Assembly: GCA_022695795.1 (NCBI GenBank) | Contig: MU404086.1 | Location: forward strand, 248,001-312,000 | Source: Biscogniauxia marginata | Lineage: Eukaryota > Ascomycota > Sordariomycetes > Xylariales > Xylariaceae | DNA length: 64,000 nucleotides | Direction: 5' to 3' | Shown: positions 10,874 to 21,906 of the stretch, piece by piece | How the letters are laid out: every line of letters begins with the position of its first letter | How positions within the stretch are numbered: position 1 is the stretch's first letter | Translations under genes and position numbers: made by a program | The notes under the pieces: model-generated | The model's database searches: none | Told to the model about the DNA's origin: nothing | The model's input: only the letters and a program-made list of their open reading frames with translations

Positions 10874-13282
10874 ATGAACCTCCTCCCCTCTCTATCTCGA
10901 GGTACCGCTCGTCTTCCTATGCTAAGAATCTCAAGACTACTGCCGTCGTCTCTTCTCCCTTCTCAACGTTTGACTTTACCCAACCTTCGCTCTTCAGCCA
11001 ATTACTTCCCTCCACGCGCCGTACGCTCATTTGCTTCCACCATGGATGCTCAGGATCTCAAGCACTATCTCGCTGATGCACCCCCTAGCGTCGTAAGACT
11101 AGAAATTGAGAAGCACTTCGATGCACTGAGTGACAAGCAAAAGCGGTATTCCCACTTCATCAGCAGGTATTGGCAGCACCTCATGCATCGGATTGGGAAA
11201 ACCACTGACTAGGGAAATCCAGGGCTTCCTTCGAGGGTAACAGGATTGTACTTAGACAAGTATCTCCCGAGTCCGAACCAATCGTAAGATGACTACCTAT
11301 AATAACCACCACTATGGCGGGGGTGCTCACTCACATATGAACAGTACGACTTCATCATAGCACTGCATAAGGCTAGTGGCGGGGACTGGAAGGCGCTACA
11401 AGCCAAGGCCGGCATATCAGACGAGGATTTGGAGCATTTTTTCCACTATGCTGCCCAGTTCCTCGGAAATACTGGCAACTACAAGAGCTTTGGTGATGCC
11501 AAGTTCATCCCTAGATGTCCAGAATCTTCATTTGCTGCCCTGGCGGCCACTTCTCCGGAGGCACAGAAATTCTATCAAGCCACATCCGGGGCTATCTTCT
11601 CCGCTGACAAACCTGCTCTGATGCACCTGGGATATCCGGACCAGGGCCATATGACAACATACTACCCCAGTTCTCCTGACATCACTCAGACCGAAATTGA
11701 GGCTGTCTCGGCGTGGATGGAAAAGAAGGGATTACTTCCGGAGAACACCCGACTCGTAAAGACCAAAGACGGTTCCTTCGAAATTCTGATCGCCTCAGGG
11801 ACTCGCTCTGTCCCTAGTGAAGGTGGTGACATTGGAAAGGAGACTGAATTTAAAGTTGATGACGGTATCTTGGCGGGGAAGACGATCAAGTTGGTATACG
11901 GCGACCATGCGAAGGAGATGGCCTCCATAGCAGCGAGTATCAAGAAAGCGGGAGAGAACGGCGACAATGATAACCAGCAGAAGATGCACAACGCCTATGC
12001 CAAGTCTTTTGCCGACGGTTCGCTGCTAGCTTTCAAGGATAGTCAAAGATTCTGGATCCGTGATAAGGGTCCCATGGTAGAGTCCAACATCGGCTTTATC
12101 GAGACTTACCGTGACCCTGCTGGTATTAGGGGCGAATGGGAAGGTTTCGCTGCTGTCGTCAATCTAGAACGAACAAGGGCCTTCGGAGCTCTTGTCGAGG
12201 CCGCTCCCTCTCTGATCCCACTGCTGCCCTGGAGTAAGGAATTTGAGAAGGACAAGTTCCTTTCTCCTGATTTTACCTCTCTAGAGGTATTGACTTTCGC
12301 TGGCTCTGGAATTCCTGCTGGGATTAATATACCTAACTACGACGACATCCGGCAAACCGAGGGCTTCAAGAATGTATCTCTCGGTAATGTTCTTAGTGCG
12401 AAGGCGCCGAACGAGAAGATTCCATTCATCGGTGAAAAGGACCTCGAAGTATACAACAAGTATCGTGACGGTGCCTTCGAAGTTCAGGTCGGTCTCCACG
12501 AACTGACAGGTCACGGCTGTGGCAAGCTGCTCCAAGAGACATCTCCGGGGGTATTCAATTTCGACAAAGAAAACCCACCGACCTCTCCCCTAACCGGAAA
12601 ACCCGTGACGACATGGTATAAGCCAGGTCAAACATGGGGTTCGGTCTTTGGCAGCCTAGCCGGCGCATATGAGGAGTGCCGCGCAGAACTTGTCGCCATG
12701 TATCTGAGCTGCGAGTTCCCCGTCCTGAAGATCTTCGGCTTCGGCGACGGGTCTTCCGACATAGACGGCGAGGCCGGCGACGTGCTCTACGCGTCCTACC
12801 TGTCCATGGCGCGGGCCGGGCTCGTCGCCCTCGAGATGTGGGACCCCAAGAGCCGCAAATGGGGCCAGCCTCACTCGCAGGCTCGCTTCTCCATCCTGCA
12901 GTGCTTCCTGCAGGCCGGCGACGGCTTCTGCAAGCTGGACTACGAGGGAGACGACCTCGCGGGCCTGACCATCCGCCTCGACCGCTCCAAGATCCCCACG
13001 GTCGGCCGCAAGGCCGTCGGCGACTACCTGCAGAAGCTGCACGTCTACAAGGCGACGGCGGATGTCGAGGCGGGGACCCGCTTCTTCGGCGACATGACCA
13101 CCGTCGACGCCGAGTTCTGGGGCAGGAAGGTCCGCGACGAGGTCCTCAGGAACAAACAGCCCCGCAAGGTCTTCGTCCAGGCCAACACCTACCTCGACGA
13201 GGCCAACGGCAAGGTCTCCCTCAAGCACTACGACGCCACGCCCCAGGGCATGATCCAGAGCTGGGCGGAACGCGAGGTCTGA
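10874..13282 (+). CDS. Dipeptidyl peptidase III (zinc metallopeptidase, M49)
   Basis: DPP III removes dipeptides from the N-terminus of short peptides and is usually cytosolic. Exons are 10874..11166, 11223..11283 and 11345..13282, with introns of 56 and 61 nt, giving 763 residues. The M49 zinc site is present: HELTGH at 503-508 and EECRAE at 561-566, so both His and the downstream Glu ligand are kept. Exon 2 encodes only 20 residues but joins in frame on both sides (HFISR-ASFEGNRIVLRQ and SEPI-YDFIIALHKASGGDW). The first 56 residues are Arg/Ser/Leu-rich without acid residues, like a mitochondrial presequence. Met57 (ATG at 11042) sits in a CCACCATGG context and would start the canonical cytosolic form. 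The 3' part is markedly GC-richer than the 5' part. Confidence 0.93.
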
Positions 13283-14035
13283 CTTCCGCCGCGCGACCGT
13301 TAATCACCACGGTCGTGGCACCGACCAGGCGAGTACTTGTCAGCCGAAAAAAATCTAGACACGTCACCATATAAGATGATCTCTCTCGCCTCCACCATCT
13401 CCTTCTCTGCTGCCCTATTGGGTGGGTAGTAAGTAGCTGGGAGGAAATAAAAATAAAAATAAAATAATGGATTTGGGTATAAAAAAAAAGCCCCATTTAC
13501 TTGAACTTTGCGCCAAATTTGGATTCCGTGATATGATAAAAGACATTCACAAAGTTCCGCATCTATTCTACCTCCTGTAAAACACGGGGCCACGGGGTTG
13601 TCGTTATCACGCGGGAGGCCATCGTTTTATGAATACCTACATACGTACTTATGTTGAAGTCCAGGGTGGCCCCCCTCCTCCTCCGAAGCCAACCTGTAGC
13701 CTACCAGGTATGCAAATCCCCTCTTCTCTCGCAGAAACATCAAGTGTAGACTCGGGGATCCATTGGCCAATAAGAAGAATGCGCATATCTCACGAAGGGG
13801 GGAATGTACAGCCTTGCCGGCTTGTCTTTATAGTCTTTTTTTTTTGTTGACTAAAACCTCAATTACAGACGCCTGAATCAATGTGACCGATGCCTCAACG
13901 TCCAGATGCAGTTGGCAGAGCCAAGCCTAGTTTCCCGAGATCCGCCGTCGTCCGTGAATTCTGAGTGGGTTCTTCTCTAAAGCAACATATCTCCCCCTCC
14001 TCGAAAACAAAGTCTTCTTCCCCGTTTTGTTGGAA
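13283..14035. other. Convergent intergenic region DPP III / eL6
   Basis: About 750 bp of 3' flanks, AT-rich near 13440-13490 (AAAATAAAAATAAAA), with no coding signal. Confidence 0.6.
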
Positions 14036-15000
14036 TTACCACTTCATCTCGTGGGGCTTGTCGCCCTTACGCAAGCTGAAAGAGCTTGCGAGGTAGCTGG
14101 CGAGCAGGTCTACCTTCTTAATGTTGGCGATCAGAGCCTTGTCGATGGTCTTCTGGTCCGCCGCCCGGCTGCTGCTGATCTCCTTCTTCTGTAAAGACAG
14201 GCACTGTCAGTTTCGTTGCCCACGTGTTCACAATGTTGCCGGTTCGCTCTTACCTGGGGCTTCTCGCCCTGCTTGAAGAAAGCCTCCTCGCTCGCCTTGT
14301 CCTTGGTGTTGTCCCGGGCGAAGTACGAGGCCTGCGCGATCTCGTTGATCTTCTGCTCGTCCAAACCAGCCAGGTCGATCTTGTAGGAAGTGGCGATGAC
14401 GTATCGGGAGTTGACTCGTCTCAGGGGAACACCGTTGATCTTGAAGGGGCCGGTAACGAGCAGGGCACCCTGCTCAAGGTTCTTGAGGAGGACCACTCGC
14501 TTGCCTCGGAATCGACCAGCGAGCAGGATGAGGACGGTGCCGGGCTGGAGGGTCGGTCTCGGGGTCCAGGGTCGGAGAGCCTTGCGGGTCTGCGATGTAG
14601 AAACGCGTCAGCAAATTGATGCATTGGGATTTGAAATTGATCTGTTTAAATGTTGATCGGATAGCGATTCCAATCAAATCCCCTGCGACCATCCCCCTGT
14701 TGCATCGTCTTGTTAAGCGTGGGAGACAGATGTAGTGCTGCTACACTACTCCAGGCTAAGACAATATTCACACCAGGCGCACAGATATTTGTTCGATGTA
14801 GGCGGACCACGAAATCTGGTGCGGCGTGTTTTCGCACAGGAATCGGGTCGTGATGGTGCACTGGGAATTTACTGTTGCGAACTCACCGTCTTGGGCTTGG
14901 GCTCATCCTCAGCCGGATACCACTTCTGAGCCTTCTGGGAAGCGTGAGGGACCTCCCGGGTCGACTTTCCGAACGTCTTCTTGGTGCTCGGCTGCGACAT
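14036..15000 (-). CDS. 60S ribosomal protein eL6
   Basis: eL6 is a large-subunit ribosomal protein. Exons are 15000..14887, 14589..14254 and 14188..14036, giving 200 residues; introns are 297 nt (GTGAGT...CAG) and 65 nt (GTAAGA...CAG). Family blocks are [35 protein letters not shown], read from the start of exon 2, then [22 protein letters not shown], and the C-terminal [28 protein letters not shown] (segments given by key residues). The first intron is long for this genome and lies close to the start codon, as is common in fungal ribosomal protein genes. I searched it by eye for C/D-box snoRNA motifs and found none convincing. The gene is divergent from RPN13. Confidence 0.93.
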
Positions 15001-15581
15001 GGTGAAGGTTAGTAGTCGGGCGAGTGGTGGTGGTGGTGGAAGGGGAAAAAAGTTGACGGTTCCTCGGTTGGTGATGATTGCGAGGTCAGAAATTCCGCTG
15101 CTGCGCAAAAAGATCAATTAGTTGTGGGTTTAGGCGAAGCCCTGGTGCCACGGCGAATCACAATCGATTGCATGTGTGCAGAGATAAGATCGGGGATGTG
15201 GCTTGTGCGCTCTCGCGGAATTTCGGAGAGCCCGTCTCCAGCCACACACAGAGCCTACCTGAGTCCGTACCTACTTCCATGTAACTACCTAGGTACATAA
15301 TGTATCCGGTACTAAACTTCACCCTTGTTATCCGCTTTTGCCCGCTAGGTACGTACCTTACCTGGTAGACAGGGGCCCCTCTAAAGTGCCTTACCAGATA
15401 AACTACCTACTTAGTAAGTACCTCGGAGAGGCTCCAGTCCTGACGAAGCTCGATTGTAGCCTTGCGTCAATCAACTTCTTGACGTTGCCTTCTCAGCTTG
15501 GCTTCACACAAACGCGAAGCAACCGTTAATAAACACGTCCACATCTCCCCGCCCCTTACGAACGATCAATCCCCAGCTACC
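15001..15581. promoter_or_regulatory. Divergent promoter region eL6 / RPN13
   Basis: About 580 bp separate the two start codons. The middle (15270-15425) is dense in TACCTA/TAGGTA and GTACGTAC-like elements. No factor can be named. Confidence 0.45.
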
Positions 15582-17085
15582 ATGTCGATAACGCCAATTA
15601 TAACCTTCAAAGCGGGTATATGCGAAGTTGATGTGCGTCCCAGCTCAGCTGTTACAAGGTAAACCGTGCTGATATCCGTTTCCAGAACTCGTCAAAACCC
15701 TACAAGGTCAAGGCTTCACCGCGGCCCGGGTATATCTACCTGTACTTGGAAGATGGTAAGCATGTCGCGGCAATCGTGAAATATAGTTGCCATGCTCATG
15801 CTCTCTAGATCTCATTCACTTCTGCTGGCGCGAGCGCAGCGAGCCCCCAGACCAGCCGGAGCTTGACCTTGTAATGGTGCCCACCGACGGTCACTTCCTT
15901 CCATACGAGCTGAAGAACCCCGAATCCGCCAAGACGAACGGTCGCATCTTCGTCCTGAAGTTCCTTTCATCTTCCCAACGATACCTATTCTGGCTGCAGT
16001 CGAAACCCCAGGGTCGGAATGGTGATCCTAGTTGGCTGAGCACCCGTGACCGCAAGATCGGAGAAATCGTCGACAACCTACTTCAAGGTGTCGAGGTGGA
16101 TGTGGCTCGCGAGTTGGCATCGATCAACAACAGCGACAACGACGACCGACGCGGCAATGATGGCGACGAGACCATGGAAGATGTTGGAGGTCATGGTGAT
16201 TCGAGTGATCCCCGCGGTGGCAGCGGAGGTGCTGGTCCGGGGGCTACCGGTGGCGATGTACGAGAAGAAGGCGAGGGCGCTCGCGAAGGCGGAGCTGACG
16301 GGGCTAGAGCGTAGGTTATCTCTTAATTCATGACTTCGCGGCGTTACGAGAAAAGGACCCGAGAAGAGAAAAAAAACTGCATGGCTTTCTATTGGCGCAG
16401 AATACTGGACAGCACTCAAATCATTACAGCACTGGGCTGCCGTGTACTACTAGAGATGAGTTCTCAATGAGAAACTGCCGCATTTCCAATACACACATAT
16501 TATTTCTGAGACTCTCTGGCTGGGATCTTGCGCTGACTTACTGTTAGTGCTGCCTCTGGCGTCCCCGATGCTGCTACTGCGGTGAGAAACTTCTTAGATT
16601 CGTTGAAAGGTGGTGCTGGCGCCGGCGCAGGCGCAAACCAAGGAGGGAAGCTTTACCCGCTCCTGTCAGATCTTCTCACGCCGCCCACCACGGTCCCGGT
16701 GGTCCGGACCGCGACCGAAGAACAGGTCGACCATCTCCTCAAGTTCCTACCACCTTCGGTCGTAGTGCTTTCCCAGCAGGCCGACTCGGGGGACAGCACG
16801 GCGGAGCCCACTGCGGACGCGATAGAAGCCGCCAAGGCCGCGATGAGTCTCGGCCAGAAGAAAGCGCTCCTGGAGAAGGTCCTGCGGAGTCCGCAGTTCC
16901 ACCAGAGCCTCACCAGCCTGACCATGGCGCTCAGAGACGGCGGTCTGCCCAGCATCGCCGACGCGCTCTCGATCAAGGTCGAGAACGGTGGTTACATGAG
17001 GGGTAGCCAGATGCCCCTGGGCGGCGGAGACGCCGTCGAGGCTTTCGTCGAGGGCGTCAAGAAGACCGTACAGGAGAAGAAGTAG
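15582..17085 (+). CDS. RPN13: 26S proteasome ubiquitin receptor RPN13 (ADRM1)
   Basis: Rpn13 binds the proteasome base through its N-terminal Pru domain, captures ubiquitin, and binds the deubiquitinase UCH37 through its C-terminal DEUBAD domain. Exons are 15582..15632, 15686..15755, 15809..16310 and 16548..17085, giving 386 residues. The Pru domain spans about 1-115 (ITFKAGICEVD, KPYKVKASPRPGYIYLYLEDD, IHFCWRER, YLFWLQSKP). A Gly/Asp/Glu-rich linker follows at about 150-205. The C-terminal helical part (NFLDSLKGG...LYPLLSDLLTPP...HLLKFLPP...SLGQKKALLEKVLRSPQFHQSL) matches DEUBAD. The last intron is 237 nt with a GCTGAC branch site; the others are 53 nt each. The C-terminal domain means UCH37 binding is likely, unlike in budding yeast Rpn13. 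Confidence 0.93.
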
Positions 17086-17618
17086 ACGGGGCGAAACCAA
17101 GTCTCGTGGTTGATAGGGGGGTGGGTGGTTACGTCTAGTTGCTGTTGCTGTTGCTATTGTTACATATAGAGAAGCACATATACCAAGTTGGTACATAAGA
17201 GGCAAATCAATGGGACACAACGCCCGACGACGACGACGACGACAACGATGATGATGATAATGATGATTTTATTCCCCTTTCCAGACCCATTTACGATTTA
17301 TGCTCTATCTTAAATCCACTCGCAGACTTTGCCCCTTTAAGACGAGGAAACGGGTTTTTTTTTTCAAGCGCTCATATTTATTATAAAAATATCCAAAAGA
17401 AGGTAAAGAACAGAAGTTAGAGAACATCCTTTACTTAACCCCTACCCCCCCCCTTTTTTTCTTCCTCATCTCGTCTTTTTGTTTTTCCCGCAACTCCCCT
17501 GAAAAGTTCAACATCTCATTCCCCATCACCAGGGGCTGCCCATCCATGATACATATGACCTTGCCGCCGTAATATTTTGTCCCGTTATCTCGGCGCAGAC
17601 TACGAACGACGCTTTATG
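17086..17618. other. Convergent intergenic region with GAC/GAT repeat
   Basis: The 3' flanks of RPN13 and the polyQ protein gene. A trinucleotide run of GAC then GAT units lies at 17225-17267. Pyrimidine-rich sequence follows at 17440-17500. No gene seen. Confidence 0.6.
17225..17267 (+). repeat. GAC/GAT trinucleotide repeat
   Basis: Roughly fourteen imperfect triplets, six of GAC and the rest mostly GAT, just downstream of RPN13. Confidence 0.8.
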
Positions 17619-18127
17619 CTAATAATACCACGGCAGCTTCCGCCTCCAGACCTCGTCCTCCTCCTCCTCGGCGGCGATGCGCGCGCGGCGCGCCTCGTCG
17701 AGAAGCTCGGCCTCGGACCGGGGGCGCAACTGTTGCTGCTGCTGCTGCTGCGGCGGCGGCGGAGGAGGAGGAGGCGTCTGGCAGCCGCGCAGGCCGATGA
17801 AGCGGCCGATCTTGCGGCGCTTCTCCTCGAGCGGCAGGTCCGACGACCACGAGGCGATCGGGCACGGGTAGTGCAGCGTGTACCGGCTCGGCGTCCGCTG
17901 GTGGTAGTAGTGCGCCAGCTCCTCGAGCTCGCCGTCCGTCAGCAGCCAGAAGTTCAGCAGCGTCCCCGGGAACGCCGGGTGCACCGCCCCCGTCGTCAGC
18001 TGCGCCAGCGGCGCCAGCGGCAGCGCCATCTGCCGCAGCTTCTCCCGGAACGCCGCGTTCTTGGCGGCGCGGCGCGGGCCGAGCTGCGAGGGCGCGGGCA
18101 TGGACCGGGATGGCGATGGCGATGGCG

Positions 18128-18160
<33 letters not shown>

Positions 18161-18194
18161 TGCTGCTGCTGTTGTTTTGGGCCTGGTTCTCCAT
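17619..18194 (-). CDS. Conserved fungal protein of unknown function with polyQ and polyP tracts
   Basis: A single exon encodes 191 residues. Q13-Q22 is a pure glutamine run, followed by a Pro/Ser stretch. The central part (HPAFPGTLLNFWLLTDGELEELAHYYHQRTPSRYTLHYP in blocks) looks like a folded, conserved unit of about 80 residues that I have seen in uncharacterised fungal proteins, but I can give it no function. Then come eight prolines, seven glutamines and an acidic/basic helix ending in LPWYY. The start at 18194 is chosen because the frame upstream is hydrophobic and unlike coding sequence. The CTG/CAG triplets behind the Q runs make length polymorphism likely. Confidence 0.75.
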
Positions 18195-19117
18195 TCGGGA
18201 GGTGGTTCTCGGGTGGGTGTCGAAGAATAAGAGATGTGTGTTGTTTGGTTGCGTGGGTGGGCTGCAGAACGAGATGAAAAAGAAAGATAATTGAGTGCGG
18301 GAAGAGGTACGGTATGAACCCCAGAATGAAAATAAAATAAAATAAAATGGAAAGTGATCTCTCAAGTGCTTTTCCGGTGGTGAATTGGCGTGTGTATGAC
18401 TGACTGGCTGGCTGGCTGGCTGGCTGTATGAATCTTTGTCTGTCTACACGCAAGTTTCTCCTCGTGTTTTCTCTTCGTGAATGTAATCGAGTGAAAAGGG
18501 ATAAGGCGTGAATCGCTCTACTAAACTTTAGAAAGAGAAGGTAATTTGGGTCAATAATCTGATAATTTGGTTTTCTTCTTCTTTTCTTTCCTGTTTATTA
18601 AAGTCGGCCTTCGACGATGCGTGTCAAGCCGCCAGCAGCTATTATATTAATGAATGGTAAAGTTTATATGAGAGCAGGGCGCGGAGACCGTTAAGAGAGA
18701 ATGAGCACTTGGGATCTATAATAACTATACGTAGCTGCTGGGATACACGAGATACGGGGGAAGAGCCTCGAACTTCGCGGGTGATGGGCCTACTCTTCTT
18801 ATACATGCCAGGCTTAAGACCAGCTTCCTTTGTTGGCTGCACGACGCCTTTGTCCATACTAACCCGTCTAGTTGGTCTTTATCCACCAGGGTTGTCACGG
18901 GACAAGATGGGGCTTTGTCTAGAACATCGAGTTTCTACAAGACATGAAATCTGATAAAAGACGAGATCAAGGTCGTGGTCAGGCGCCATGTTTATTTTTA
19001 CCCAGACTAGAATCCTCTCGCGTCACAATGACTTTCTAGCCCCTGAATGCACTCGAACAAACTCAACAGTCTAGTTATTAGTGTACAAGTACTTTACTTT
19101 AACCTGTAAATAGATCT
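18195..19117. other. Intergenic region with (TGGC)n repeat
   Basis: The promoter of the polyQ gene and the 3' flank of ORC3. A TGGC microsatellite lies at 18404-18426. No coding frame recognised. Confidence 0.6.
18404..18426 (+). repeat. (TGGC)n microsatellite
   Basis: Five to six tandem TGGC copies. Confidence 0.85.
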
Positions 19118-21461
19118 TCAAAGGCCCTTCCAAGCAAGCTTAGCTATGTGGTCGGCCTTTTTCCTACTCTGCTTGACAAAGCCCATAGCTCTCAATTCGG
19201 CCAATGCGCGATAGAACAAAACAAGCGCGGCGCGCTCATCCAGTCCCTCGTCATTTTCCTCGCCGACAATTGCGTAATACGCAGACCAGAGATCAGCACT
19301 GTTTATGAGAGACCCGGTCTCGAGGTATAGTTGATACAATATAGCCGTCGCCGGGAGAGTTGGCATATTCCGGTACTCCTGTGACCTGCAACAAGAGCAG
19401 CCGAGGTAGTCGTGGGGCCGTGATAGTGCTCGTTCGACAACAGCTCTTGGCCGTGGAATAAAGACATCTCGATATGGCGTTTTCGAGTCGTAAAGCCATA
19501 TTTCGTTGAAAGGCACATCGCCCGCGCTATCAATGCGCAAGACAGTCTGCAAATGCTCGAGAAGGCGGTCTATCAGCGCGGTATATGACTTATCCTCGTC
19601 AGTGAGGGTTGCCGCGTCGTGACTCAGCTGTACTTTCTGAGCAACAACGGTCGCACGCAATATTTTGTTCTGACCGCTATACTTGCTACGGAGAACGTGA
19701 CCTTGCTCCTCTGAGTCCTTCTGTAGTTGTTTGATGTCAGCCAATATACCGGAGAGAATTGTGACGGTGTTCTCTAGATCCTTCACGCAAGGACCTAGCC
19801 CCAGACTCGAGTCGCCGTCTTTGATAGCGCTTAACACTTGTGTTAAGAATGATACGCTGTCGGACGGTTGCATTCGTTTAATTGATTCCCCAAAGTCGGT
19901 ATTATGATCTGACAGGTCTATGCCATTAGAAAGGGCGTCCAGGTACAGCTCGACAAAGTCTCCAGATGGGCTCGTGCCAATAGCCAGCACTCGCAGGATA
20001 CGTAGAAGGTTGACTACCCATTGACGGGACCATTGAAGGCAATCCCGTATATATTTAATTAGATACTTATCATCATCGAGAAGCAATCTTGCCCGCTTTA
20101 TGTCACCATCTGTAACCGCATTCTCTACCGATCGGCGGAAAGATGGCAAACACCGTAGAGATTCCATATGTTCCTGTTGAAGCATTTCGACCTCCAAGTC
20201 GTCGGACAACAGGGTTGTCAAGGGATTAGCGTAGAAGTGACACATGTATGCGTACTGGGGAATGCCGTTAGTTTTTAGACGTCGCCTGCCGAAAATAGGG
20301 GGGCTCACTTTTAAAGAGCTAATAAAGAGCGGGATGCTCGCTACTTGATCATGTTGGCGCTCCAAGAGACTTCTCGCGTGGGTTGGGCCTAATCGCAACG
20401 GCGCGTCGGAGTGTGCAACAGCGGTTTTGAAAATCTTATTGACAATCGACGCAGATTGCTCGACATCGAACTGATTGCCGTATAGACATTGGCAGGTTGA
20501 CTTCAAGAGTCGCGCCTCAAATAACTCAACCGAAGTAGCCACCCCAAACAAGAGGGCAAACGGGATACGATCAAGCCATGAACTAATAGACAGGTTAGTC
20601 GCCAAGCGAGCGTGAAGCGTTCTGCATCGGCTTGCCTGAAAAGCGATATCAAGTCTGATAAAAGCCCACTCTCGAAAGCCTCACTATCTTGGAAGGCGAC
20701 AATGACATGGCGGCGGGGCATAGATTTGAGGTGGGCATGAAGGGCCTCTAGGTCATAGTTCAGAAACTTACGCCCCTAAATCTTCATTAGCAAATATGGT
20801 ACACGCCTGGCCCTACTATGCAAACTTACGTCTTTGCTCACAGATAATTCCAAGTCATTCTCGTCATCGGAACCTCTGGCAACGGCGTCACGGATGATCT
20901 TTTTCAAGGCAGCCTTCAAGTTCGATGCATCGCCAGACCGCAGGCGCACGACGGTGGCATTGGCTTGGAGCTGCAGAGTGTCGGACAGCTGTTCGAACAG
21001 AAGGTCCTGAGAGGCAATGCTGGGACCAGTGATGATGAAGGCAGACGGGATCTTGCTTGCAGATGCATGATCTGGAGCGTCTTGCAGGAATAAAGTGACC
21101 TGCTGCAGGATGGACTGATTTGCATCTCGAAGTATCCGCTGGATTCGCCGGTCGATCTGAGACCAGGAGTGCTCAAACAGGTTTTGGCGCAGATGTGAGC
21201 AGCGCTCACTCTCAGAACCGCCAAAGAGACGCTGGAAAGCCGGAGCACCGGCTACTTTCCGGGGCTCGGACTTGTCCGGCTTTTTGGAAAGCCTTCTTCG
21301 TTTGGCAGGACGGGCCCTATCGTCGACCTCTTCTGAAGGGTCGAAGATATATGCCCCCTACAGAAGGTCAGCTACAACGCGTGTGCCGGTGTGGATAAAA
21401 TAAAGTTTACCTGATGTTGCTTTTCTTCAAAGGCTTCACCGGAGATATCGTGGATAGCCAT
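19118..21461 (-). CDS. ORC3: Origin recognition complex subunit 3
   Basis: Orc3 is part of the six-subunit complex that marks replication origins and loads MCM in the nucleus. Five exons join in frame: 21461..21411, 21357..20830, 20775..20636, 20582..20309 and 20254..19118, giving 709 residues. Landmarks are the basic nuclear-type stretch RPAKRRRLSKK, then QNLFEHSWSQIDRRIQRIL, the AAA-like segment with AFIITGPSIASQD and MPRRHVIVAFQDSEAF, then SSWLDRIPFALLFGVATSVELFEARLL, YAYMCHFYANPL, and the C-terminal winged-helix block RAMGFVKQSRKKADHIAKLAWKGL (start and end residues). Intron 3 (20583..20635) has a GC donor. Intron 4 (20255..20308) is 54 nt with no stop, so it reads through as 18 residues. 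Exon choices follow canonical splice and branch signals plus family continuity. Confidence 0.92.
20583..20635 (-). other. ORC3: GC-AG intron (ORC3 intron 3)
   Basis: The donor is AG|GCAAGC and the acceptor TTAG, with branch-like ACTAAC. No GT is available at the boundary, and the join CTTTTCAG|TTCATGG gives LFSSWLDRIPF, the expected family sequence. Confidence 0.85.
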
Positions 21462-21906
21462 TGTTTACTTAGCATCTGTAAAGTACCTTAGCAAGTGAAG
21501 AGGTCGAGATGCATGTAGGACATTGTATATAGGTTAAGTAGGTGCTTAAATTCCGAATAGGGGGGACTTGGGGGACTTTGACGCGACTTCGCGTGTTGCA
21601 CCTGTCGCCTTAAGTACCTGAGTACATCTGTACCATATGTACGTAAGGTATGCTTAACACCCCCTGCAGCCTCCCCTGCAGCCTTCCCTGTAGACGGCCA
21701 CTGTACGGTGCTCTCTCCAGCTGTGGATACCCTATCAGGCACGCTAGTGTGGCTATGTGGGGACTCTTAAATGCATACAAGCATGGTAGGTATGATGTAT
21801 GCGCCTCATCATGACTAAAATTTCTGATACTGGCATTTAAATTTTAATTCTTCAACCCACCACGCAACTGGCAAATGCGAGAGTACAGTCTAGCAGCTTC
21901 GGTGTC
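21462..21906. promoter_or_regulatory. Divergent promoter region ORC3 / PPR protein
   Basis: A 445-bp gap between divergent starts. It includes a CCCCTGCAGCC-type duplication near 21661-21690 and AT-rich sequence near 21830-21850. No site can be named. Confidence 0.45.

Noticed and set aside
12676..13374. 232-codon plus frame overlapping the 3' part of DPP III
   Set aside because: A frame-shifted reading of the GC-rich DPP III end, with no conserved motifs.
14590..14886. snoRNA hosted in the long eL6 intron
   Set aside because: No convincing C (RTGATGA) and D (CTGA) box pair or H/ACA arrangement could be seen on the sense strand.
17577..18230. 217-codon plus frame rich in Leu and Arg
   Set aside because: Antisense to the polyQ protein; the Leu runs are the reverse of Gln triplets.
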